NCBI GenBank assembly: GCA_030159235.1
Contig: BSBG01000006.1
Location: 124,001 to 188,000 of the forward strand
Direction of reading: 5' to 3'
DNA: 64,000 bases
Source: Bacillus safensis
GTDB lineage: Bacteria > Bacillota > Bacilli > Bacillales > Bacillaceae
Below are positions 46,615-56,056 of the stretch, in pieces. The notes beneath the pieces were generated by a model. The model searched no databases and was not told the DNA's origin. It saw only the letters and a list, made by a program, of their open reading frames with translations. The translations under genes were made by a program, and so were the position numbers. The stretch's first letter is position 1; the number at the start of each line of letters is the position of its first letter.

Positions 46615-48507
46615 ATGAGTTTATTGAATGTTGAAGGATTATATAAAACCTATGGCGAGAAAACGCTGTTTGATCATATTTCTTTTCATATAGAACCAAA
46701 GGAACGCATCGGATTAATTGGACCAAACGGAACAGGAAAATCAACGCTATTAAAGGTCATTGCAGGACTTGAATCGTTTGAGGAGGGTGACATCACGAAA
46801 GCAGGGACACTTGATATCGAATTTCTTGAGCAAGACCCTGAAATGAGCGGGAATGAAACGATTCTTGACTACATTTTTTCTGGAACGGCACCAATGATTC
46901 AAACGATGAAGGCGTATGAAAAGGCGCTTGCCGAATTAGAGCATGATCCGCAAAATGAGGCAAAACAAGAAGCGCTAATGCGCATGCAAAATCGAATGGA
47001 TCAGGAAGACGCATGGGATGCGAACCTGTCAGCAAAAACGATTTTGACAAAGCTTGGCGTCAAAGATGTGAGCCGCTCTGTTCATGCGTTATCAGGTGGA
47101 CAGAAAAAGCGTGTCGCCATTGCTAAAAATTTAATTCAGCCTGCAGGTTTGCTGATTTTAGATGAGCCAACCAACCATCTTGATAATGCAACGATTGAAT
47201 GGCTCGAGGGATATTTGAGCCAATACAGCGGTGCTGTCATCCTCGTGACGCACGATCGTTATTTCTTAAATCGTGTGGCCAATCGAATTTATGAGTTAAA
47301 TCAAGGACAGCTCTATACGTATAAAGGAAATTATGAAGTCTTTTTAGAAAAAAGAGCGGAGCGAGAAGCAGAGGCACAGGTGAAAGAAACGAAGCGTCAA
47401 AACTTACTCAGACGAGAGCTTGCATGGCTTAGACGAGGGGCAAAGGCTAGAACGACAAAGCAAAAAGCACGCATCGGCAGAGTTGAAGAGCTGAAGGATC
47501 AAAAAGGCCCTGATGCGAAGGGAGAGCTTGATTTCGCCATCGGCTCGCACCGCCTAGGCAAACAAGTGATAGAGGCGGAAGACTTGTCGATTTCATTTGC
47601 TGGCCAAAACCTTGTGGAGCGGTTTACAGACTTAGTCGTGCCGGGTGATCGTATCGGATTTATCGGACCGAATGGAGTCGGTAAAACCACTTTACTGAAC
47701 TGTTTAGCGGGTCAAATGGAACCGACCACAGGACAATTGACTATTGGACAAACCGTTCGTATTGGCTATTACACGCAGGATCATAAGGAAATGAATGAAG
47801 AGCTGACCATCATTGAGTACATCAAGGAAACAGCTGAGATTGTCAAAACATCTGATGGTGCCATTGTGACAGCAGAGCAAATGCTGGAGCGTTTCCTATT
47901 CCCAAGATCGATGCAGCGGACGTTTATTCGTAAGCTGTCCGGGGGAGAACGCCGCAGATTATACTTATTGAAAGTCTTAATGGAAGAGCCGAATGTTCTC
48001 TTTTTAGATGAGCCGACGAACGATCTTGATACCGAGACCCTCAGCATTTTAGAGGATTATTTAGAGCAGTTCCCTGGCGTTGTCATGACGGTATCGCATG
48101 ATCGTTATTTCTTAGACCGTGTTGTTCATCGCCTACTTGTGTTTGAAGGAAATGGACGCATTTCACACTTCCAAGGCGCTTACAGCGATTACATGGAGCA
48201 GGAAAAAGAGCAGAAGCGGACAGAGTCAAAGCCTACTGAGAAACAAGTAGAAGCTGCGCCTAAAAAGAGAAAGAAGCTCTCTTATAAAGACCAGCTGGAA
48301 TGGGACGGGATTGAAGACAGGATTCAGTCATTAGAGGAAAAACATCAGCAGCTCGAAGCCAATATTGCAGAGGCAGGGAGTGATTTTGGAAAAATTCAAG
48401 AGCTGATGGACGAGCAAAAAGCCGTTGCTGAAGAACTAGAACAAGCGATGGACCGCTGGACAGAGCTGTCGCTCATGATTGAGGAATTAGAAAGTAATGA
48501 ATCATAA
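46615..48507 (+). CDS. yfmR: ABC-F ATPase YfmR (Uup-like)
   Basis: A 630-residue ABC-F protein with two ATPase domains and no membrane part, acting on the ribosome. Walker A motifs are GPNGTGKST near residue 37 and GPNGVGKTT near 350; signatures are LSGGQKKRVAI and LSGGERRRLYL, with LDEPTNHLD and LDEPTNDLD. The C terminus is a coiled coil (540-630). Length matches B. subtilis YfmR, which helps ribosomes through difficult sequences alongside EF-P (literature, from memory). Confidence 0.9.
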   Translation: MSLLNVEGLYKTYGEKTLFDHISFHIEPKERIGLIGPNGTGKSTLLKVIAGLESFEEGDITKAGTLDIEFLEQDPEMSGNETILDYIFSGTAPMIQTMKAYEKALAELEHDPQNEAKQEALMRMQNRMDQEDAWDANLSAKTILTKLGVKDVSRSVHALSGGQKKRVAIAKNLIQPAGLLILDEPTNHLDNATIEWLEGYLSQYSGAVILVTHDRYFLNRVANRIYELNQGQLYTYKGNYEVFLEKRAEREAEAQVKETKRQNLLRRELAWLRRGAKARTTKQKARIGRVEELKDQKGPDAKGELDFAIGSHRLGKQVIEAEDLSISFAGQNLVERFTDLVVPGDRIGFIGPNGVGKTTLLNCLAGQMEPTTGQLTIGQTVRIGYYTQDHKEMNEELTIIEYIKETAEIVKTSDGAIVTAEQMLERFLFPRSMQRTFIRKLSGGERRRLYLLKVLMEEPNVLFLDEPTNDLDTETLSILEDYLEQFPGVVMTVSHDRYFLDRVVHRLLVFEGNGRISHFQGAYSDYMEQEKEQKRTESKPTEKQVEAAPKKRKKLSYKDQLEWDGIEDRIQSLEEKHQQLEANIAEAGSDFGKIQELMDEQKAVAEELEQAMDRWTELSLMIEELESNES

Positions 48508-48520
48508 AGATGTGGGAATA

Positions 48521-48552
48521 AAAAACCTGTAGAGCGATCTACAGGTTTTTTT
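48521..48552. terminator. Bidirectional terminator yfmR / folE2
   Basis: AAAAACCTGTAG pairs perfectly with CTACAGGTTTTT. The folE2 stop codon lies inside the stem. Confidence 0.88.
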
Positions 48553-49435
48553 CATATGAACATTTTGCATAGGCATCATGCTGATGAATAGATTCTTCAT
48601 TACGGCACTCAACTTGAAAGCCCTGAATCCATGGCTGTTCATATAATTCGACGGCTATTAACCTCGTGATATCTTCTACAAAGCGTGGATTTTCATAAGC
48701 CATTTCAGTTACTTTCTTTTCATCAGGTCTTTTGAGCACGGGATACAGCGGTGCACTCGCATTTGATTCAATGATCTGTAAGAGTGCGGATTTCATGTCG
48801 TCTGGAAGCGGTGCATGTTCAAACAACTTTACTTGAATGGAAACAGAGCCGCGCTGATTATGTGCACCATATTCACTAATTTCCTTGGAGCAAGGACATA
48901 ATGTAGTGACCTGTGCATCGCAGCCAACATGACAGGTCCATCCGTCCTTTTCATGAAAATGGACGTCATATTTGACAGTCGCATGCATTAAGCCTGACTT
49001 CCCCGTGACTGGGCTTTGTTTTTCCATGTACCATGGAAAGGAAACCTGAACCGACGCAGTGGATTGATTCATCTGCCGGGCGAGCTCTGCTGTCAATTCT
49101 TTTAGGGTAATCATATTCAGCGGCGTACTGCTCTCATAATACGAGTGCAGCTGTTCGCTAAGACGGCTCATATGAATTCCTTTTTGGTGAGCTGCCAGAG
49201 ATGTACTCAGTGTAAATTCAGCGGCAGTTGTCTGATGCTGTGGTGCCGTCTTAGATACGATATGTACTGGATAGGACATGCGGCAGATCCCCACTTGTTC
49301 AAGATGAAAATAAAAGTCCTGCTGTGTTTTTTGGATGTCCGTCATGTCCTCTTTTTCACAAGGCTTCGTTCCAAGACTTGGCGGTACAGATCCAAATAGC
49401 TGGTGCCGTACTTCTTTAGGTGGAAATGAGCGCAT
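48539..49435 (-). CDS. folE2: GTP cyclohydrolase IB (FolE2)
   Basis: A 298-residue GTP cyclohydrolase IB that makes dihydroneopterin triphosphate for folate using Mn2+ or other metals in place of the zinc-dependent FolE. The metal cysteine region reads AQVTTLCPCSKEISEYGAHNQ-type (LCPCSKEI near residue 178) and the C terminus EDITRLIAVEL is typical. A Zur-like box directly upstream supports induction under zinc starvation, as for B. subtilis yciA. Confidence 0.9.
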   Translation of the reverse strand: MRSFPPKEVRHQLFGSVPPSLGTKPCEKEDMTDIQKTQQDFYFHLEQVGICRMSYPVHIVSKTAPQHQTTAAEFTLSTSLAAHQKGIHMSRLSEQLHSYYESSTPLNMITLKELTAELARQMNQSTASVQVSFPWYMEKQSPVTGKSGLMHATVKYDVHFHEKDGWTCHVGCDAQVTTLCPCSKEISEYGAHNQRGSVSIQVKLFEHAPLPDDMKSALLQIIESNASAPLYPVLKRPDEKKVTEMAYENPRFVEDITRLIAVELYEQPWIQGFQVECRNEESIHQHDAYAKCSYEKNL

Positions 49436-49452
49436 AGGATACCTCCTTTAAA

Positions 49453-49467
49453 TCGTAATTATTCCTA
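49453..49467 (-). promoter_or_regulatory. Zur box of folE2
   Basis: TCGTAATTATTCCTA matches the Bacillus Zur consensus TCGTAATNATTACGA at all but two positions, 18 bp before the folE2 start. Confidence 0.7.
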
Positions 49468-49510
49468 TTTATTTTGCTATAAGAAGTGGGAAAAATCAAG
49501 GGTTAAAACT

Positions 49511-49545
49511 TTAACGTTTACGTTAAGGTTATAAAGGTGTATAAT
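49511..49545 (+). promoter_or_regulatory. yfmPO promoter with MerR-type operator
   Basis: The dyad TTAACGTTTACGTTAA (arms TTAACGT and ACGTTAA) overlaps a -35 TTTACG, which stands 17 bp from a perfect -10 TATAAT. Binding of YfmP there would control its own operon. Confidence 0.65.
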
Positions 49546-49578
49546 AAAACATGAATTGATGAGCAGGAGGCACTGGCG

Positions 49579-50004
49579 ATGGATTGGATGAAAATTGATC
49601 AAGTGGCGAAAAGAAGCGGTCTGACAAAACGGACGATTCGTTTCTATGAAGAGATTGGTTTATTATCAGCACCAAAGCGGACAGAGGGCGGTGTCAGACT
49701 TTACTCAGAGGACGACATGGAAGAACTAGAGAAAGTGATGCAGGCAAAAGAGGTACTCGGCTTCTCTTTACAGGAGCTTCAATCGTTTATGGAAATCGGA
49801 AAGCAGCTAGAGCTGAATAAAGAAGGCTACTTGCTGTCGCTTGATCCGAAGGAACGATTAAAGAAGCTTTTAGATATTGATGCGCAGCTGACTGTGCAGC
49901 ATCAATTGATTACAAAAAAGCTTGAAACGATTCAATCCTTTAAAAAGGATCTTGAAACGATGAAAGAAAGAGCGGCTCATGCAATTGAGCAATTACAAAA
50001 ATAA
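49579..50004 (+). CDS. yfmP: MerR-family regulator YfmP
   Basis: A 141-residue MerR-type regulator. The winged helix is DQVAKRSGLTKRTIRFYEEI and GGVRLYSEDDMEELEKV, residues 7-60, followed by a coiled-coil dimerisation helix and no metal-binding cysteines. CAGGAGG precedes the ATG. It lies upstream of an MFS exporter, matching B. subtilis YfmP-YfmO, where YfmP represses the operon. Confidence 0.88.
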   Translation: MDWMKIDQVAKRSGLTKRTIRFYEEIGLLSAPKRTEGGVRLYSEDDMEELEKVMQAKEVLGFSLQELQSFMEIGKQLELNKEGYLLSLDPKERLKKLLDIDAQLTVQHQLITKKLETIQSFKKDLETMKERAAHAIEQLQK

Positions 50005-50060
50005 ACACCTCTGCGTGTTTATTTTATTTTGTCAACAATTGAAAGAAAGGTTCTGATGGA

Positions 50061-51254
50061 ATGAAGGAAGAAGAAGTGTTGAAACAGCGGACAAGTTTGC
50101 TTAGGCAGCCGAAAGCCGTTTGGGCTGTTGCCTTTGCGTGTGTGATTTCGTTTATGGGAATTGGTCTTGTAGACCCGATCCTGCCAGCCATTGCATCGCA
50201 ATTGCATGCGTCTCCAAGTCAGGTTTCTCTTTTATTTACAAGCTACTTACTTGTGACTGGCTTTGTGATGTTTTTTACCGGCTTTATTTCTAGTCGTATT
50301 GGTGCGAAATGGACGTTATTAGTTGGACTCATTTTTATTATTGTCTTTTCTGCTTTAGGTGGTACCTCTTCAACGATTAATGAATTAATTGGCTTTAGAG
50401 GTGGATGGGGCATTGGAAATGCCTTATTCATTTCAACGGCATTATCAGTGATTGTCGGTGTGTCTGTTGGTGGAAGTGCGAAGGCCATCATTTTATATGA
50501 GGCCGCACTAGGTCTTGGGATATCGGTTGGGCCGCTGCTTGGCGGTGAGCTTGGAACAATTTCTTGGCGCGGACCATTCTTTGGCGTTGCCGTGTTAATG
50601 CTCATTGCTCTTTTAGCGATTACCTTTATGCTTCCACCTATACAAAAGCCGCAGAAAAAGGTGAAATTCTTTGAGGCTGTTGGTGCGTTAAAATATAAAG
50701 GGCTTTTAACGATGGCATCTGCCGCTTTCTTATATAATTTTGGTTTCTTTGTTCTTTTAGCGTATTCGCCATTTGTGCTCCATCTTGATGAGCATGGACT
50801 TGGTTATGTCTTTTTTGGATGGGGACTATTTTTGGCTGTGACATCCGTCTTCTCAGCGCCAGTCATTCATCGCAAGCTTGGGACATTGACTTCTCTTGTG
50901 ATTCTGTTTGCCTCGTTTGCTGTGATTTTATTCGGCATTGGAGTATGGACTTCTCATGTTGCGGTCGTGATTAGCGGAATTATCATTGCTGGGGGAATTC
51001 TCGGTATGATCAATACAGTGCTCACGACGGCTGTGATGGGTTCAGCACCGGTTGAGCGTTCAATTGCATCATCCTCATACAGTGCTGTACGGTTTATTGG
51101 GGGCGCGATTGCTCCTTGGATTGCCGGAGTTCTCGCTGAAAGCTATACAGCTAGTACACCTTACTATGTAGGGGCTGCTGTCGTTCTCTTGGGCATGGTC
51201 ATTCTGCTCCTTGGACGTAAGCATCTGATGAATATTCAAGCAAGTCATGAATAA
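50061..51254 (+). CDS. yfmO: MFS multidrug exporter YfmO
   Basis: A 397-residue major facilitator exporter with about 12 helices. The start of helix 1 (ISFMGIGLVDPILPAIASQL) and GFISSRIGAKWTLLVGL (motif A) near residue 73 are typical of drug:H+ antiporters. Co-transcribed with yfmP over a 56-bp gap. B. subtilis YfmO is linked to copper and drug efflux; the substrate here is not known. Confidence 0.88.
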   Translation: MKEEEVLKQRTSLLRQPKAVWAVAFACVISFMGIGLVDPILPAIASQLHASPSQVSLLFTSYLLVTGFVMFFTGFISSRIGAKWTLLVGLIFIIVFSALGGTSSTINELIGFRGGWGIGNALFISTALSVIVGVSVGGSAKAIILYEAALGLGISVGPLLGGELGTISWRGPFFGVAVLMLIALLAITFMLPPIQKPQKKVKFFEAVGALKYKGLLTMASAAFLYNFGFFVLLAYSPFVLHLDEHGLGYVFFGWGLFLAVTSVFSAPVIHRKLGTLTSLVILFASFAVILFGIGVWTSHVAVVISGIIIAGGILGMINTVLTTAVMGSAPVERSIASSSYSAVRFIGGAIAPWIAGVLAESYTASTPYYVGAAVVLLGMVILLLGRKHLMNIQASHE

Positions 51255-51256
51255 AG

Positions 51257-51293
51257 AAAAGCCTTATATCTGAAAAAGATATAAGGCTTTTTG
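51257..51293. terminator. Bidirectional terminator yfmO / yfmM
   Basis: AAAAGCCTTATATCT pairs perfectly with AGATATAAGGCTTTT. Confidence 0.9.
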
Positions 51294-51296
51294 CCG

Positions 51297-52850
51297 TTAC
51301 AGCACCTTTGTTGTCCAAGATTCGCAATTCCAAGTTTCAGTTGCAACATCTTGATAAAATTCAGGTTCGTGAGAAATCAATAAGACGCTGCCTTTATATT
51401 CTTTTAACGCGCGTTTTAGTTCTTCTTTTGCATCGACATCCAAGTGGTTTGTCGGCTCATCGAGAACGAGTAAGTTGGTTTCTTCGTTGATCAGCTTGCA
51501 AAGACGGACCTTTGCTTTTTCTCCACCGCTTAAAACAGACACGCGGCTTTCAATATGTTTTGTCGTTAATCCGCATTTTGCAAGAGCGGCTCTGACTTCA
51601 TATTGTGTGTAGGAAGGGAAGGTGCTCCACACCTCTTCAATACAGGTATTGCTGTTTTGCTCTTTTACTTCTTGCTCAAAATAGCCAATATGCAAGAATT
51701 CTCCACGTTCCACCTCACCAGAAATTGGCGTGATTTCTCCAAGCAGACTTCGCAGCAATGTCGTTTTTCCGATACCGTTTGCACCGTATAATGCAATTTT
51801 TTGACCGCGTTCCATTTTTAAGTTCAATGGACGAGAGAGCGGTTCATCATAACCGATGACTAAATCTTTCGTTTCAAAAATCAGTTTCCCGGAAGTACGT
51901 GCTTGTTTAAAGTGGAATTCTGGTTTTGGCTTTTCAGCTGCGAGTTCAATCATATCCATCTTATCGAGTTTCTTTTGACGGGACATGGCCATATTTCTTG
52001 TGCTGACACGTGCTTTGTTTCTTGCGACAAAATCTTTTAATTCAGCCACTTCCTGCTGCTGCCTTTTATAGGCTGCTTCGAGCTGCTGCTTTTTGACTTC
52101 GTACACTTGTTTAAATTGGTCGTAATCACCAACATAGCGCGTGAGCTCTTGATTTTCAACATGATAAATCAAGTTAATGACACTGTTTAGGAACGGAATA
52201 TCATGTGAAATGAGGATAAACGCATTTTCATATTCCTGTAAATAGCGCTTCAGCCACTCAATATGCTGCTCATCTAAATAGTTGGTCGGCTCATCGAGAA
52301 GGAGAATTTCTGGCTTCTCTAATAGCAATTTCGCTAGCAACACCTTCGTACGCTGACCACCGCTGAGCTCCGTCACATCACGGTCCAGCCCCAGATCTGT
52401 TAATCCAAGACCTCTAGCAATTTCTTCAACCTTGGAATCAATGATATAGAAATCATTGTTTGTCAGTGCGTCCTGAATGACGCCCACTTCCTCTAACAGC
52501 TTTTCCAGCTCATCAGGATCAGCTTCACCCATTTTGCCATAAATGTCATTCATCGCAGCTTCCATAGAAAATAAATAATGGAATGCATCCTGAAGGACTT
52601 CACGGATCGTTCTGCCCTTTTCTAGCACAGTATGCTGATCAAGGTAGCCGACACGGACATTTTTCGCCCATTCGACTTTTCCTGCATCTGGCTCCAGCTT
52701 GCCAGTAATAATATTCATAAACGTTGACTTTCCTTCACCGTTGGCGCCGATTAAGCCGACATGCTCGCCTTTTAATAAACGGAAGGACACTTCGTGGAAA
52801 ATGGCTCTGTCGCCAAAGCCATGACTTAAATCTTTAACAGATAATATCAT
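51297..52850 (-). CDS. yfmM: ABC-F ATPase YfmM
   Basis: A 517-residue ABC-F protein with two ATPase domains: GANGEGKST near residue 37 and GANGIGKTT near 340, LSGGQRTKVLL and LSGGEKAKVRL, LDEPTNYLD and LDEPTNHLD. The linker (240-300) is rich in Lys, Arg and Gln and would reach into the ribosomal E or P site. Size and place match B. subtilis YfmM. No antibiotic-resistance-type long linker is evident. Confidence 0.9.
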   Translation of the reverse strand: MILSVKDLSHGFGDRAIFHEVSFRLLKGEHVGLIGANGEGKSTFMNIITGKLEPDAGKVEWAKNVRVGYLDQHTVLEKGRTIREVLQDAFHYLFSMEAAMNDIYGKMGEADPDELEKLLEEVGVIQDALTNNDFYIIDSKVEEIARGLGLTDLGLDRDVTELSGGQRTKVLLAKLLLEKPEILLLDEPTNYLDEQHIEWLKRYLQEYENAFILISHDIPFLNSVINLIYHVENQELTRYVGDYDQFKQVYEVKKQQLEAAYKRQQQEVAELKDFVARNKARVSTRNMAMSRQKKLDKMDMIELAAEKPKPEFHFKQARTSGKLIFETKDLVIGYDEPLSRPLNLKMERGQKIALYGANGIGKTTLLRSLLGEITPISGEVERGEFLHIGYFEQEVKEQNSNTCIEEVWSTFPSYTQYEVRAALAKCGLTTKHIESRVSVLSGGEKAKVRLCKLINEETNLLVLDEPTNHLDVDAKEELKRALKEYKGSVLLISHEPEFYQDVATETWNCESWTTKVL

Positions 52851-53003
52851 TTTTTACACCTCAAATAGATTCAAAAACGGCTAGTGCCTCTCATGATTAT
52901 ATCGAACTGTCCGGCTCGATAAAAGCATCAAAAGAAAAATTGCGTTTCAAAGCTGATTTTGAGATACTTAAGGATAGATTGAATGAGGATAAAGGAGATC
53001 GAC

Positions 53004-54146
53004 ATGACGGAAAATTGGGCATTTTTAAAAGAAGCAAAGCCATTTATTCAAGAAAACTTTCAAGCGGCGGGCTTTGAAAAACCAACAGCAATACAAGAAA
53101 GAACAGCAGAGTGGATCACGGAGAAACGTGATGTGATCGCAGAATCACCAACTGGAACGGGGAAAACACTTGCGTATGTTCTGCCGCTTCTAAATAAAAT
53201 TGATGTCACGATCAAGCACCCGCAAGTCTTAATCTTGGCACCTTCAAGAGAGCTTGTAATGCAAATTTTTGATGTGGTGCAAGAGTTCAAACAAGGATCA
53301 GATATCAAAGCGATCTCCTTGATTGGTGGAGCAAACATCAAGAAGCAGCAAGAAAAACTAAAGAAACACCCGAACATCGTTGTGGCGACACCTGGCCGCG
53401 TACAAGAATTAATCAAAATCAAAAAACTGAAAATGCACGAAGTCAAAACGATCGTGTTAGACGAAGCAGATCAGCTGCTTGTGCCAGAGCATATGAAAAC
53501 GATCCAAGCGATCATTAAGTCCACATTGAAGGAAAGACAAACCCTTTGTTTTTCTGCAACGTTGAAAGACGAAACCGTTCAACTGATCAAAGAAATGACA
53601 ACTGAACCAGAAGTATTGAAAATTGCCAGAAGCAAGGAAGAAGCGCAAAAAGTGGGTCACTATTATCTATTATGTGACCAGCGTGACAAAGTGAAATTAC
53701 TGCAAAAGCTATCACGTCTTGAGGACATGCAGGCGCTCGTTTTTGTACGTGATATTACGAATTTAAGTATTTATGCAGAGAAATTGGCGTATCACCATGT
53801 CGATCTTGGTGTGCTTCATAGTGAAGCGAAAAAAGCAGAGCGCGCTGTGATCTTAAAGGCATTTGAACAGCATGAATTCCCGCTCCTTCTAGCAACAGAT
53901 ATTGCAGCAAGAGGCATTGATATCGACGACTTACCGTACGTCATCCATGCAGATTTGCCAAATGAAGAGGGCTATATTCACCGTTCAGGCAGAACGGGAC
54001 GTGCAGGTAAAGAAGGGGCAGTCATCAGTCTTGTTACACCTCAAGAGCATTCGATGCTTAAAAAAATGGCGAAAAAACTGAATCTTTCTCTTCAGGAAAT
54101 TATTTATAAGCAAGGGCAATTGCATCTTGCGCCCAAACAGGCATAA
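53004..54146 (+). CDS. yfmL: DEAD-box RNA helicase YfmL
   Basis: A 380-residue DEAD-box helicase that remodels RNA with ATP, probably during ribosome assembly. The motifs are in order: Q motif with ATPTAIQ-like PTAIQERT, Walker A SPTGTGKT, DEAD in VLDEADQ, SAT in CFSATLKD, and HRSGRTGRAG. There is no RNA-binding extension after the helicase core. ATG 53004 follows AAAGGAG; the upstream frame to 52983 has none. Matches B. subtilis YfmL. Confidence 0.92.
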   Translation: MTENWAFLKEAKPFIQENFQAAGFEKPTAIQERTAEWITEKRDVIAESPTGTGKTLAYVLPLLNKIDVTIKHPQVLILAPSRELVMQIFDVVQEFKQGSDIKAISLIGGANIKKQQEKLKKHPNIVVATPGRVQELIKIKKLKMHEVKTIVLDEADQLLVPEHMKTIQAIIKSTLKERQTLCFSATLKDETVQLIKEMTTEPEVLKIARSKEEAQKVGHYYLLCDQRDKVKLLQKLSRLEDMQALVFVRDITNLSIYAEKLAYHHVDLGVLHSEAKKAERAVILKAFEQHEFPLLLATDIAARGIDIDDLPYVIHADLPNEEGYIHRSGRTGRAGKEGAVISLVTPQEHSMLKKMAKKLNLSLQEIIYKQGQLHLAPKQA

Positions 54147-54147
54147 G

Positions 54148-54179
54148 AAAAGGACCCGCCAAATGTGGCAGGGCCCTTT
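54148..54179 (+). terminator. Left terminator copy flanking repeat 3
   Basis: AAAGGACCCGCC pairs with GGCAGGGCCCTTT. The same segment with two changes recurs at 54355-54385 after the repeat, with a full T run. Confidence 0.82.
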
Positions 54180-54354
54180 CAGCGTGCAGACAAACCCTCG
54201 CATTCGGTGTCAGGTCTGCGCTCCGGTGCTCACGAATGTCAAATTCGCTCCGCTCCGGTACTCGCTCCTCCTAGACTGCAAAGGTTTTCTATCACGCTGA
54301 AAAGAAGACAAAGGGCTAAAATAAAGATCATTTTAGCCCTTTGTCAACAATCTG
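54180..54354 (+). repeat. Dispersed terminator-associated repeat, copy 3
   Basis: About 175 bp, closely similar to copies at 14209 and 23114. It starts CAGCGTGCAGACAAACCC and ends CAACAATCTG, with the inverted bounds TCAGCGTG / CACGCTGA and the hairpin GACAAAGGGCTAAAAT / ATTTTAGCCCTTTGTC. The 30-bp terminator hairpins on both sides are near-identical to each other but unrelated to those at copies 1 and 2. The neighbouring genes yfmL and yfmJ are convergent. Confidence 0.88.
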
Positions 54355-54389
54355 AAAGGACCCACCAAATGTGGCAGGGTCCTTTTTTG

Positions 54390-55394
54390 TTATGAAATTT
54401 TGACAAGCTGTTTTCCGACATTCTCCCCTTTGAATAGTCCAAGGAATGCATCAGGAATGTTGTCAAAGCCTTCAATGATTGTTTCTTTATAAGTTAGTTT
54501 TTCTTCTTTTACCCATTGTGCGAGATCCTTCGCTGCCTCTTCAAAACGATCTGAATAGTTGGCAACGACGAAGCCTTGCATCAATGCGCTTGTTTTGATG
54601 AGTTTTGTTTGCACACGCTGTCCGATGTCCTCGCTTGCGCTAATGTTATAAGAAGAAATAGCGCCGCACACTGGAATACGTGCAAAGCGGTTCAAATGAT
54701 TCATCACAGCATCTGAAATTTCGCCCCCCACATTGTCAAAGTACACATCGACGCCGTTTGGACAGGCTTTTGCAATGGCATCATCTAAATCATTTGTTGT
54801 TTTATAATTAATCGTTTCATCAAAGCCCAGCTCTTTTAAATAAGCTAGTTTATCATCAGATCCGGCAATTCCAACGACGTGTGCGCCTTTGATTTTAGCA
54901 ATTTGTCCAACAACAGAACCAACGGCACCTGCTGCTCCAGAAATGACAACCGTCTCGCCTTCTTTTGGTTGGCCAATTGAAAGCAGGCCGAAGTAGGCGG
55001 TTTGCCCTGGCATGCCCAAAATCCCTAAATAATAGGACAATGGCGCAATGGACGGATCAATTTTAGTCAGAGATTCAGCTTTGGCAGTGGAATATTCTTG
55101 CCATCCAAGAAATCCAAGGACAAAATCCCCTTTTTCAAATTGAGGCGATTTCGACTCAACGACTTCTCCGACAACACCGCCCTGAATCACTTCATTTAGT
55201 TTGAACGGAGGTGTATAGGATTTTGTATCCTGCATTCGCCCTCTCATGTAAGGATCTACAGAAACATATTTCGTTTGAATCAAGACTTCTCCATCTTGCG
55301 GGACAGGTACATCTACAGTTTCAAAATGAAAAACATCTTTTGTAGGTAATCCTTTTGGACGTTTGGCTAATTGAATTTGCTTTTGTTGACTCAT
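54390..55394 (-). CDS. yfmJ: NADP-dependent MDR oxidoreductase YfmJ
   Basis: A 334-residue medium-chain dehydrogenase/reductase of the leukotriene-B4 dehydrogenase (prostaglandin reductase) type, which reduces alpha,beta-unsaturated carbonyls with NADPH. The opening YVSVDPYMRGRM near residue 47 is family-specific and the nucleotide motif is VVISGAAGAVGSVVGQIAK near 148. No zinc-site cysteines. Matches B. subtilis YfmJ. Own transcription unit. Confidence 0.9.
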   Translation of the reverse strand: MSQQKQIQLAKRPKGLPTKDVFHFETVDVPVPQDGEVLIQTKYVSVDPYMRGRMQDTKSYTPPFKLNEVIQGGVVGEVVESKSPQFEKGDFVLGFLGWQEYSTAKAESLTKIDPSIAPLSYYLGILGMPGQTAYFGLLSIGQPKEGETVVISGAAGAVGSVVGQIAKIKGAHVVGIAGSDDKLAYLKELGFDETINYKTTNDLDDAIAKACPNGVDVYFDNVGGEISDAVMNHLNRFARIPVCGAISSYNISASEDIGQRVQTKLIKTSALMQGFVVANYSDRFEEAAKDLAQWVKEEKLTYKETIIEGFDNIPDAFLGLFKGENVGKQLVKIS

Positions 55395-55487
55395 GTCAAA
55401 TCCTCCCTTTCACTTGCAACCTAGATTTACATTAACATGATGCGTCTTTTCGTTCAAAACATACGGTCTTTTCAGAACACATACAAA

Positions 55488-55524
55488 AAAGCAGCCACCA
55501 TCTCATCGAAGGGGACTACTTTTT
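55488..55524 (-). terminator. Terminator overlapping the end of the yfmB-like gene
   Basis: On the minus strand AAAGTAGTCCCC pairs with GGTGGCTGCTTT (two G-U pairs, one mismatch) and is followed by a T run. Confidence 0.65.
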
Positions 55525-55893
55525 TTGAAAAGATACAGAGAGGAGCGGCGAGAGACAACCAAACAGCTGATACACATCCGCATCACGTTCTTTTAATAAA
55601 TATTCGTTTGCATTTTGTATGGAGGCTTTCATCATATCGCGCGTCACAAAGGGAAAAAGGATATTCAAGTATGAGGACAACAGGTCTTGTGGATCTTGTT
55701 CAATTGACTCGATATCTCCAATGTTAATAATGATGGAAAAGAGATAATCAATGGAGATGTGAAAGTGCTGTTCGGCAAACAATGTAAGCGGCTTTGCATT
55801 TGCTTCTTCAGGATTCCATTTTTGAAAAAGCTGTTTCACTAAATCACTGACAACCCAAGCGTTAAACTGCTGCTCAGCTGAAAAGTAATACAT
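55516..55893 (-). CDS. Conserved hypothetical protein, YfmB-like
   Basis: A 125-residue soluble protein of unknown function. It begins MYYFSAEQQFNAWVVSDLVKQLF and continues with an aliphatic, helical middle (YLFSIIINIGDIESIE). ATG 55893 is used because GAGGTAG lies 6 nt upstream; the open frame to 55980 has no site. It looks like B. subtilis YfmB by length, opening residues and neighbourhood (from memory, so moderate). Confidence 0.6.
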   Translation of the reverse strand: MYYFSAEQQFNAWVVSDLVKQLFQKWNPEEANAKPLTLFAEQHFHISIDYLFSIIINIGDIESIEQDPQDLLSSYLNILFPFVTRDMMKASIQNANEYLLKERDADVYQLFGCLSPLLSVSFQKK

Positions 55894-56056
55894 CAGCTCT
55901 ACCTCATTTCTAGCCTCCAGTATAAGAATTGTACAACAAATCCATAGGAATGAACACAATATTTCAGAAGATTTAGTCATTTTTACAGGATTTTTGTCAA
56001 AAATAAGTCAATAGGCACGGTACGTCCATCAAACAAAATAGATGTGCTTGTGGAAG

